Source: Nematostella vectensis
Taxonomy: Eukaryota; Cnidaria; Anthozoa; Actiniaria; Edwardsiidae
Length of the DNA: 64,000 bases
Direction of reading: 5' to 3'
NCBI RefSeq assembly: GCF_932526225.1
Contig: NC_064047.1
Span: forward strand, 9,227,994-9,291,993
Shown here: positions 25,420-37,100 of the stretch, piece by piece
How the letters are laid out: every line of letters begins with the position of its first letter
Position numbering within the stretch: position 1 is the first letter of the stretch
Program-made: the position numbers and the translations under genes
Notes under the pieces: generated by a model
What the model was told of the DNA's origin: nothing
What the model saw: the letters and a program-made list of their open reading frames with translations, nothing else
Databases searched by the model: none

Positions 25420-26630
25420 ATCTCTTACTATGCCTTTTTTCCCAACTAGACCAACTATTTGATATCTGACGGATGGATAAAGATAATCACCCTAACATTA
25501 TTGAACAAGCCAATAACCCCCCCCCACAAAAAAAAAAATAAACAAGCAGTCTTTGCCAATAAAAGGGCACAACATTGCAAAGACAAATTTGAGGAAAGCC
25601 AACTGGCAACAAAATGAATATGGAGCAAAAAAAAGATGCTACCTTCCTGTCAGAAATTAATTGGTCAGTGCCTTAAGAATATAAAACATAGAATATAATT
25701 TGTTTCCAAGAGTATCAGTTAATAGCCCCCAACCAGCCCCTTTTTGAAGGTAAAAAATGAGGCGAAGATTTTTTGGGCAGAATTGGACAGTGAGTCGAGT
25801 CCCTGCTGCAATCTTCTACTTTTTCCCCTACTTTGTGTGACCAGAGTTCATTAAATACCCATCCTCATTCCCAGGGTATTCCTCTCATATCCCCCTTTCC
25901 TCCTTGCCCCTGGGGGTAGGGCAGGGTGGTACCCTGGGAATGTGGATGTTAAATACCCTGACACAGGACACCTTAAAATTTCAGAGCTTATCAATGTAAA
26001 AATATTGATGTACCCCATATTACAATCCCCAGGAATTCAGTAGAACTATTCCCCCCCCCCAGTATCTTTACTTCCCCCTTAGGATATTTAATGACCACTG
26101 ACTTATCACAGACCATTAAGCTTAATAGAGGCTAAAGAGGGATCAGGCCCAACAGGATAACATTATTTTTGTTTAGTTTTGAATATTTAGAACTCTTGAA
26201 TTTGTAAAATACAATACAATACTATCTATGCATCATTTTAGTTTAAAATATAAATGAGTACTTGAGCATACGGATAGAATTGAATTTTTTTAGCATTGGC
26301 AGAAATTTGATTCTGTATTATTTCACTACTAGAATGGACATTTCACTTGCATAGAGAACAAAACTTTTTCATTTAAACACCTATGTTTAAATGGGTGTTT
26401 AAAAACACCTGTGGTTCTTCATATGTTTTCGTGTGTAACCTTATTTGATATAGGCATATCAGTATTCAAAAAATACATGGACTAAAGTTGTGGTGACTCA
26501 GGTCATGGGCATTCCTCAGGGAAAGGACTGTGGCAGCTGAGCTTATGTAAAAAAAGGGAAGTTGTGTTGACTCAAACCCATAAACACACTGTTACCAGGA
26601 AAAGGTTGGAAGGGGAAAGCATGCATATAT
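25420..26630. other. Intergenic sequence, no supported gene
   Basis: Between the MEAF6 poly(A) signals and the 22-bp array. It contains several C-homopolymer tracts (about 25509, 26050) but no exon, RNA gene or recognisable element. Confidence 0.5.
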
Positions 26631-26636
26631 ATTACT

Positions 26637-29600
26637 GGGTCCATCTCCCCTTGGGTTGAGTCCATCTCCCCTTGGGTTGGGTCCATCTCCCCCTTGGGTT
26701 GGGTCCATCTCCCCCTTGAGTTGGGTCCATCTCCCCCTTGGGTTGGGTCCATCTCCCCCTTGGGTTGGGTCCATCTCCCCCTTGTGTTGGGTCCATCTCC
26801 CCCTTGGGTTGGGTCAATTTCCCCCTTGGGTTGGGTCCACCTCCCCCTTGGGTTGGGTCAATCTCCCCCTTGGGTTTGGTCCATCTCCCCCTTGGGTTGG
26901 GTCCATCTACCCCCTCGGGTTGGGTCTATCTCCCACATGGGTTGGGTCCATCTCCCCCTTGGGTTGGGTCCATCTCCCCCTTGGCGTGGGTCCATCTCCC
27001 CCTTGGGTTGGGTCGATATCCACCTTGGATTGAGTCAATCTCCCCCTTGGGTTGGGTCCATCTGCCCCTTGGGTTGGGTCCAACTCCCCCTCGGGTTTGG
27101 TCCAACTCCCTTGGGTTTGGTCCATCTCCCCCTTGAGTTGGGTCTATCTCCCCCTTGGGTTGGGTCCATCTCCCCCTTGGGTTGGGCCAATCTCCCCCTT
27201 GGGTTGGGTTTATCCCCCCCCTTGGGTTGGGTCAATCTCCCCCTTGGGTTGGGTCCATCTCCCCCTTGGGTTGGGTCCATATTTTCTTGGGTTGGGTCCA
27301 TCTCTCCCTTGGGTTGGGTCAATCTCCCCCTTGGGTTGGCTCGATCTCCCCCTTTGGTTGGGTCCATCTCCCCCTTGGGTTGGGTCCATCTCCCCCTTGG
27401 GTTGGGTCCATCTCCCCCTTGGGTTGGGTCCATCTCCCCCTTGGGTTGGGTCCATCTACCCCCTCGGGTTGGGTCTATCTCCCACATGGGTTGGGTCCAT
27501 CTCCCCCTTGGGTTGGGTCCATCTCCCCCTTGGCGTGGGTCCATCTCCCCCTTGGGTTGGGTCGATATCCACCTTGGATTGAGTCAATCTCCCCCTTGGG
27601 TTGGGTCCATCTGCCCCTTGGGTTGGGTCCAACTCCCCCTCGGGTTTGGTCCATCTCTCCCTTGGGTTTGGTCCATCTCCCCCTTGAGTTGGGTCCATCT
27701 CCCCCTTGGGTTGGGTCCATCTCCTCCTTGGGATGGGCCAATCTCCCCCTTGGGTTGGGTCCATCTCCCCCTTGGGTTGGGCCAATCTCCCCCTTGGGTT
27801 GGGTCTATCTCTCCCTTTGGTTGGGTCCATCTCCCCCTTGTTTTGGGTCCATCTCCCCCTTGGGTTGGGTCCATCCCCCCTTGGGTTGGGTCCATCTCCC
27901 CATTGGGTTGGATCCATCTCCCCCTTGGGTTGGGTCCATCTCCCCATTGGGTTGGATCCATCTCCCCCTTGGGTTGGGTCCATCTCCCCCTTGGGTTGGC
28001 CTTGGGTTGGCTCGATCTCCACGTTGTTTTGGGTCCATCTCCCCCTTGTTTTGGGTCCATCTCCCCCTTGGGTTGGGATCATATCCCCCCTTGGGTTGGG
28101 TCCATCTCCCCCTTCGGTTGGGTCCAGCTCCCCCTTGGGTTGGGTCCATCTCCCCCTTGGCGTGGGTCCATCTCCCCCTTGGGTTGGGTCGATATCCACC
28201 TTGGATTGAGTCAATCTCCCCCTTGGGTTGGGTCCATCTGCCCCTTGGGTTGGGTCCAACTCCCCCTCGGGTTTGGTCCATCTCTCCCTTGGGTTTGGTC
28301 CATCTCCCCCTTGAGTTGGGTCCATCTCCCCCTTGGGTTGGGTCCATCTCCTCCTTGGGATGGGCCAATCTCCCCCTTGGGTTGGGTCCATCTCCCCCTT
28401 GGGTTGGGCCAATCTCCCCCTTGGGTTGGGTCTATCTCTCCCTTTGGTTGGGTCCATCTCCCCCTTGTTTTGGGTCCATCTCCCCCTTGGGTTGGGTCCA
28501 TCCCCCCTTGGGTTGGGTCCATCTCCCCATTGGGTTGGATCCATCTCCCCCTTGGGTTGGGTCCATCTCCCCATTGGGTTGGATCCATCTCCCCCTTGGG
28601 TTGGGTCCATCTCCCCCTTGGGTTGGCCTTGGGTTGGCTCGATCTCCACGTTGTTTTGGGTCCATCTCCCCCTTGTTTTGGGTCCATCTCCCCCTTGGGT
28701 TGGGATCATATCCCCCCTTGGGTTGGGTCCATCTCCCCCTTCGGTTGGGTCCAGCTCCCCCTTGGGTTGGGCCCATCTCCCCCTTGAGTTGGGTCCATCT
28801 CCCCCTTGGGTTGGGTCCATCTGCCTCTTGGGTTGGGTCCATCTCCCCCTTGGGTTGGATCCATCTCCCCCTTGGGTTGGGTCCATCTCCCCCTTGGGTT
28901 GGGCCCATCTCCCCCTTGGGTTGGGTCTATCCCCCCCTTGGGTTGGGTCTATCTCCCCCTTGGGTTGGGTCCATCTCCCCCTTGGCGTGGGTCCATCTCC
29001 CCCTTGGGTTGGGTCGATATCCACCTTGGATTGAGTCAATCTCCCCCTTGGGTTGGGTCCATCTGCCCCTTGGGTTGGGTCCAACTTCCCCTCGGGTTTG
29101 GTCCATCTCTCCCTTGGGTTTGGTCCATCTCCCCCTTGAGTTGGGTCCATCTCCCCCTTGGGTTGGGTCCATCTCCTCCTTGGGATGGGCCAATCTCCCC
29201 CTTGGGTTGGGTCCATCTCCCCCTTGGGTTGGGCCAATCTCCCCCTTGGGTTGGGTCTATCTCTCCCTTTGGTTGGGTCCATCTCCCCCTTGTTTTGGGT
29301 CCATCTCCCCCTTGGGTTGGGTCCATCTCCCCCTTGGGTTGGATCCATCTCCCCCTTGGGTTGGGTCCATCTCCCCATTGGGTTGGATCCATCTCCCCCT
29401 TGGGTTGGGTCCATCTCCCCCTTGGGTTGGCCTTGGGTTGGCTCGATCTCCCCGTTGTTTTGGGTCCATCTCCCCCTTGTTTTGGGTCCATCTCCCCCTT
29501 GGGTTGGGATCATATCCCCCCTTGGGTTGGGTCCATCTCCCCCTTTGGTTGGGTCCAGCTCCCCCTTGGGTTGGGCCCATCTCCCCCTTGAGTTGGGTCC

Positions 29601-30150
29601 ATCTCCCCCTTGGGTTGGGTCCATCTGCCTCTTGGGTTGGGTCCATCTCCCCCTTGGGTTGGATCCATCTCCCCCTTGGGTTGGGTCCATCTCCCCCTTG
29701 GGTTGGGCCCATCTCCCCCTTGGGTTGGGTCTATCCCCCCCTTGGGTTGGGTCTATCTCTCCCTTGGGTTGGGTCAATCTCCCCCTTGGGTTGGGTCCAT
29801 CTCTCCCTTGGGTTGGGTCAATCTCTCTCTTGGGTTGGGTCTATCTCCCCCTTGGGTTGGGTCTATCTCTCCCTTGGGTTGGCTCGATCTCCCCCTTTGG
29901 TTGGGTCCATCTCCCCCTTGGGTTGGGTCCATCTCCCCCTTGGGTTGGGATCATATCCCCCCTTGGGTTGGGTCCATCTCCCCCTTGGGTTGGGTCCAAC
30001 TCCCCCTTGGGTTGGGTCCATCTCCCCCTTGAGTTGGGTCCATCTCCCCCTTGGCTTGGGTCCATCTCCCCCTTGGGTTGGGTCCATCTCCCCCTTGGGT
30101 TGGGTCCATATCCCCCTTGGGTTGGGTCCATATCCCCCTTGATTTGGGTT
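26637..30150. repeat. 22-bp minisatellite, ~160 copies, with higher-order repeats
   Basis: Unit TCCATCTCCCCCTTGGGTTGG plus one G, 22 bp, repeated over 3.5 kb with sporadic variants. Variant strings recur at long spacing: the block with GATATCCACCTTGGATTGAG appears near 27020, 27570, 28190 and 29015. These give higher-order periods of about 550, 627 and 825 bp, so large blocks were duplicated after the units diverged. The unit has no stop in any frame on either strand. Since 22 is not a multiple of 3, every frame reads the same 22-residue cycle, producing apparent proteins of up to about 1000 residues. Confidence 0.96.
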
Positions 30151-31102
30151 CAACCCGATACTCAATTTTATTGTCGAGGTTACCAGGTTACAAATAAGAG
30201 ACAGTAAAGTCTAGGATTGCTAGCATTTATATACAAAATCTCAATGTTCGTTGCCCACTCCTTGACATGAGAGCACAAAAGTACCATTGTCTTGTATTCA
30301 AGATTACTCAATAGACACCAATGCTGCGCCATATTATTGGTCATGAAAATTTAAAAATATTTACAGTGATTTACAATAATTCCAGAATGACTGCACGATA
30401 CAGTACTTAATTAGACGAAGAAACAGGTCAATTTGACCCATTAGAGCCCATAAGACAACTAATTAGATATACAATAGAAACATATATAACTAAAGAAATG
30501 ATTTTTAATATTGAATAACATGAACCATTGCTTCATGTTACTCTTCCGGAAAGTCGCGCAAGTCTCAAATATCAGGTTTAAATGCTAAAGTGTTGAGGTC
30601 GGAATGAAATTGGCTATTTATAAAAAAAAGAAAGAAATGCAAATCGGGATCGTTTGGGTTTTCGTCAGGGTCAAGATACCAAACTGCCGCCTGTCCGGGC
30701 GCTAATGTACTTTTTAAAATTTTTTTATATTATTGAAAGTGCCTGATTTTGAATCGCTTGGATTTTTTGTTTATAAAAGCTACCAAGCTGTAGCCAATCT
30801 CCTTGGCCAAAGTTAAGTATTCAAATAAAAAAACGATGATAAGTTGACTTTCCGTTTCGAGTTCTGTTGGCAATGGTGCAAAGGGTATGAGGGAATGATG
30901 CTCATTTGTGATTGTTCGATGATATTTATGTGCAATTCAAAAAGTATTGTGGTTTGTGATTCTGGGATGTGCTTCTTCAAAGGATTTTTAGTACTGTATT
31001 GTGCGAAAAAAAGCTAAAAAAATATAAGTGTAAAGGCGCGGGTATCTAACGGCCGAAGAAAGTGCGCCCACGAGCCTTGATCTTTTGCCAGCGGCTCTGC
31101 TT
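30151..31102. other. Probable 3' UTR and downstream DNA of the micro-exon gene
   Basis: No gene on either strand. Read on minus, it follows the stop codon at 31105-31103. A minus-strand AATAAA is present at the array edge (near 30166-30171) and could serve as the poly(A) signal, but the distance is long. Confidence 0.35.
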
Positions 31103-34100
31103 CTACTTCTTCTGTAAAAAAAAGGTTATTGAAATAGCTTTTTTGCAGGTAGTCAAAAAAATATTCACCCACTAACTCCTGAGTACTTTTGCGAACAATT
31201 GTGAGGAAAACAGACTTAAAAGGAAGACTGTGGTGTCTTTTTAGTCTTGCGAGGGCGCTATGACATGTATGTTGCTGACATTGTAATTTGCGGGGCTGAA
31301 ATGCGATAGATTAAATATACTCACAGCCTGTTCGAGCTGTTTGCGCAGCATCTCGATTTCCCTGTCGACACAGAACCAGTGTTATGGACTCGATTATATA
31401 GTGTACTATGTGTATATGTTAGACTTGTATAGTGTATTATTTTTACATGTATAGTGTATTGTGTGTTCATGTATAGTGTATTATGTGTACACGTTAGACA
31501 TGTATAGTGTACTATATGTACATGTTAGACATGTATAGTGTACTATATGTACATGTTAGACATGTATAGTGTACTATGTGTACATGTTAGACATGTATAG
31601 TGTACTATGTGTACAAGTTAAACATGTATAGTGTACTGTGTACATGTTAGACATGTATAGTGTACTATATGTACATGTTAGACATGTATAGTGTACTATA
31701 TGTACATGTTAGACATGTATAGTGTACTATATGTACATGTTAGACATGTATAGTGTACTATGTGTACACGTTAGATATGTATAGTGTACTATGTGTACAT
31801 GTTAGACATGTATAGTGTACAATATGTACATGTTAGACATGTATAGTGTAATATGTGTACATGTTAGACATGTATAGTGTACTATATGTACATGTTAGAC
31901 ATGTATAGTGTACTATGCGTACATGATAGACATGTATAGTGTACTATATGTACATGTTAGACATATATAGTGTACTATGTGTACATGTTAGACATGTATA
32001 GTGTACTATGCGTACATGTTAGACATTATAGTGTACTATATGTACATGTTAGACATGTATAGTGTACTATGTGTACATGTTAGACATGTATAGTGTTCTA
32101 TGCGTACATGTTAGACATGTATAGTGTACGATATGTACATGTTAGACATGCATAGTGTACTATGTGTACATGTTAGACATGTATAGTGTACTATGCGTAC
32201 ATGTTAGACATGTATAGTGTACTATATGTACATGTTAGACATGTATAGTGTACTATGCGTACATGATAGACATGTATAGTGTACTATGTGTACACGTTAG
32301 ACATGTATAGTGTACTATATGTACATGTTAGACATGTATAGTGTACTATGTGTACACGTTAGATATGTATAGTGTACTATGTGTACATGTTAGACATGTA
32401 TAGTGTACGATATGTACATGTTAGACATGCATAGTGTACTATGTGTACATGTTAGACATGTATAGTGTACTATATGTACATGTTAGACATGTATAGTGTA
32501 CTATGCGTACATGATTGACATGTATAGTGTACTATATGTACATGTTAGACATATATAGTGTACTATGTGTAAATGTTAGACATGTATAGTGTACTATGTG
32601 TACACGTTAGACATGTATAGTGTACTATGCGTACATGTTAGACATGCATAGTGTACTATGTGTACATGTTAGACATGTATAGTGTACTATGCGTACATGT
32701 TAGACATGTATAGTGTACTATATGTACATGTTAGACATGTATAGTGTACTATGCGTACATGATAGACATGTATAGTGTACTATGTGTACACGGTAGACAT
32801 GTATAGTGTACTATATGTACATGTTAGACATGTATAGTGTACTATGTGTACACGTTAGATATGTATAGTGTACTATGTGTACATGTTAGACATGTATAGT
32901 GTACTATGTGTACATGTTAGACATGTATAGTGTACTATGTGTACATGTTAGACATGTATAGTGTACTATGCGTACATGTTAGACATGTATAGTGTACTAT
33001 ATGTACATGTTAGACATGTATAGTGTACTATGCGTACATGATAGACATGTATAGTGTACTATGTGTATGCGTTAGACATGTATAGTGTACTATATGTACA
33101 TGTTAGATATGTATAGTGTACTATGTGTACACGTTAGACATGTATAGTGTACTATATGTACATGTTAGACATGTAAAGTGTACTATGTGTACACGTTAGA
33201 TATGTATAGTGTACTATGTGTACATGTTAGACATGTATAGTGTACTATGTGTACACGTTAGATATGTATAGTGTACTATGTGTACATGTTAGACGTGTAT
33301 AGTGTACGATATGTACATGTTAGACATGTATAGTGTACGATATGTACATGTTAGACATGTATAGTGTACTATGTGTACATGTTAGACATGTATAGTGTAC
33401 TATGCGTACATGTTAGACATGTATAGTGTACTATGCGTACATGTTAGACATGCATAGTGTACTATGCGTACATGTTAGACATGTATAGTGTACTATGCGT
33501 ACATGATTGACATGTATAGTGTACTATGCGTACATGATTGACATGTATAGTGTACTATATGTACATGTTAGACATATATAGTGTACTATGTGTAAATGTT
33601 AGACATGTATAGTGTACACGTTAGATATGTATAGTGTGCTATGTGTACATGTTAGACATGTATAGTGTACGATATGTACATGTTAGACATGTATAGTGTA
33701 CTATATGTACATGTTAGACATGTATAGTGTACGATATGTACATGTTAGACAGTATAGTGTACTATGTGTACCTGTTAGACATGTATAGTGTACTATGTGT
33801 ACATGTTAGACATGTATAGTGTACGATATGTACATGTTAGACAGTATAGTGTACTATGCGTACATGTTTGACATTATAGTGTACTATATGTACATGTTAG
33901 ACATGTATAGTGTACGATATGTACATGTTAGACAGTATAGTGTACTATGCGTACATGTTAGACATTATAGTGTATTACTCACTCGTCCTTGGTGTTCGCA
34001 GCCTCGACCAACTCGGCCTGAAATGCAAGTTTTATAGAGCACAAGAAAAGACGCAAATATGGACACTGTCACCAGTTTACTTCCAAAAGTCCGACTGAAA

Positions 34101-37100
34101 CCTTAAAGACGAAAGAATCTATTAGAATCCTAGATATTAAACAGGCCATCCACTCCAAATTATCATCACATCCTCGAAGAAACTTGCAATAGACAGACAA
34201 CTTTTACAATTTTTAAATAGTTTTCGATTTTTCCGTTAATAATAATCGGAGATTTTACGTAATCGACCTAAATGTAAATGGTGACAATGCGGCTTTAAAA
34301 TTGTGATGTGTCGACCTGCGAGATGTTTTTTTAATTTGTGACGATGCAAAAAAACATGAGCTGAATTTACAAAAAGCAGACTGAAAACAGATACCTCCCC
34401 CCTATTTTGTTTTTTTTAAAAGCCCGTCAAAGTCAAACATCGCTGCACCTAGTCAGTGGTATCCTAGCTTTCCAACAGTGCTTTGCGGCCCCATCTCTAA
34501 TCCCATGTCGCTTCGCTGAGGCAAGCACAAATTGATGGTTGCTTGTATTTTTCATCAAAAATACAGCTTTGAGCATATTGGGAGTGTGTCCTAAGGCATC
34601 ATGAAGTCTATTGGGACATAATTGAGTGCTGTTCTTATGGATATTTGCAAGCAAAGTTGGATTGATGCCCTTTTTTTCTTGTTTGGCTTTGCCTGGATAA
34701 GAAAGTAATTTTCCAATGAATCACCACAGCTCTCCTAAATGCTGTCTTTTCTGTAACCAAATTAATTCCAAAATTGTTAACACTGCTATTCTGGGTCTGT
34801 ATGACCTGGAATTGATTTGTTTGGCTTCGGGGTGAAAAAACTTCGGGGTGAAAACCATCTGACTTTGGGGAGAGGAGTGTTGACTGGACCGCTCCCCGCG
34901 TTAATTTTTCCTCGGATTTCCCAGAATGCTTTGCAATCCGTAATGGCATCCAAGTTGTTTCATAAGCTTTCAAGTAGTGGACATTGTGTTTTGAGGCAAT
35001 GCAAGTCGACCTGGAGGATCAGAATAAAGGTATATATTTGTCTTGAGTTGTGTTTGCTGATCTCTCTCCCTTGTGTGGTATTTTGAGCGTTTTATTGAGA
35101 GGGGTGATTCTGCTTTTCTCTCCTTGTTCGATTTGAAACTTGTCAAAGAACCTGGGCTATTATCTGGCTAAAGAGTAGTTGCTATCACCTTGGTTGAATG
35201 CATATCTTCAAGACCATTTATACCTTAGATTGATGCCTGAGTATCTTCATCTTGTTGTGTTTATTTTGCATTTATGAATTTTAGGGGTTGTGGGTACTTC
35301 TCAAGGCCGGTACAGGCCGGTTGAGGGGTCAATGTGTTAATCAGATATAAAGTCCAATCACTAACATTTACATCCGCGAGCTTGCTTGTCGAGTCCATGA
35401 GCCTAGAAGAACGCAAGCAATAGATGAGAAGAAGTCACGTGATAAAAAGATGACGTCACGTGTTGAGTAGAAGAAGTCACGTGATAAAAAGACGACGTCA
35501 CGTGTTGAGTAGAAGAAGTCACGTGATAAAAAGACGACGTCACGTGTTGAGTAGAAGAAGTCACGTGATAAAAAGACGACGTCACGTGTTGAGTAGAAGA
35601 AGTCACGTGATAAAAAGACGACATCACGTGTTGAGTAGAAGAAGTCACGTGATAAAAAGACGACGTCACGTGTTGAGTAGAAGAAGTCACGTGATGAAAA
35701 GACGACGTCACGTGTTAAGTGGGAGAGTTGCGCAAGGCTCTTATTTTTGCACTCAGAGAATTTTACAGTGCGAATCCCGCAGTAAGATTGCGTAAACAAT
35801 CATACAATTATAGCCATCGTAAAGACTATTGAAAACAGTGGCTTGGTGAAAATATCAGTCATGTTTTAACCCCAATAGGCCATTCCAGCTATAAGCATGC
35901 GTGCGCACTCACCATGGGAACCTACCTCAACTACCGGCATGCAGCGCGCGCTTCGTTTGATGTAACTTAAAAAAGCGCGCGCTGCATTCTCGTAGTTGAG
36001 GTAGGTTTCTATGGTTATGCGCGCGCAAACTCATAGCTGGAATGGCCTATTGCCTGCCCCAACTCCACTTTCAACAAATTTGTGACGCTGCTTGAAACAT
36101 GAAGGCGTCTTTAAATCATTATGATTTTGAGGGTTGTTCCCATAGGCTCACATAACTCACTTGATCTCTTTTCTTGCCAGCTCGTTCTCGCGAATCTGAT
36201 AACAAAAAGATTGATGATAAAAATAAATAACGACAACCTCATATTGATGACAAACGAAAGGAGTCTTTTAAAATCGCAGAAAAGAAAAAACGACAAAGAA
36301 AAATAATAGGAGCAACAGTGGCAGCAATAACAACAACAACAACAAGATCAACAACAGCAGAAACAACAACAACTGCTGCCCAGTGGTAATACAAAAAGAA
36401 CATTAGAGTCACAAATCACAACACATAACGAGCCATTTGACGTGTAACATAGCGAGATGCATAACGGATGACGAGTGACATAACAGGTCAAATAGCGAGT
36501 CACATAACGAGTAACGTAACGAATCACATAACGAGTAACATACCGAGTCACATAACGAGTCACATAGCAAGTAACATAACGAATCACATAACGAGTAACG
36601 TAAGGAATCACATAACGAGTCACACAACGAGTGACATAACGAGAGACATAACGAGTGAAATAACGAGTGACATAATGACTACCATAACGAGTTACATAAC
36701 GAGTCATATAACTTGTTACATAACGAGTCATATAACGGGTAACACATAGCAGCATACTGTACCTGACCAACATCGTTGTTCCACAGCTCATGATTGTAAT
36801 CGCGATATTTTTTCAGAGACCTAGAAATCGCGCGGACACTGTCAGCATAGAATAGATTGCGTATCGAAATCGAGAATCACCTTGAAAAACATGACAGAAT
36901 TTGATAAATGAGGAAAAAAACTTACAGCTGAGCTGTTTGCAAGCGAGAAGCCTAAAACACACAAAAAATGATTATTTATCAATAACAAATCGCAATCTGA
37001 GCTATATAATGGAAGAGGATAAATCTTGTGCCTCTTGTCCTGGTCTTTCCAAAATGAATCTTTTTAAAAAGAGTCGTCATGTTAGCTGTTTTCTGACTTG

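Noticed and set aside
26656-30207. Very long open frames (up to about 995 codons) on both strands, rich in Pro/Gly/Trp or Asp/Pro/Gly
   Set aside because: They are produced by a stop-free 22-bp tandem unit read in every frame. No splice context, start context or domain supports a protein.
31047-31102. Possible continued coding sequence reading ...SRWQKIKARGRTFFGR before a TAG
   Set aside because: The upstream exon ends in phase 0, which makes the last exon read AAG AAG TAG. The other frame would need a different, unsupported junction.
31379-33975. CRISPR-like regular repeat
   Set aside because: Units are contiguous with no unique spacers and the DNA is animal; this is a minisatellite.
35368-35799. 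Repetitive frames on both strands over the 42-bp array
   Set aside because: The unit length is a multiple of 3 and low in stops. The array lies in an intron of the minus-strand gene.
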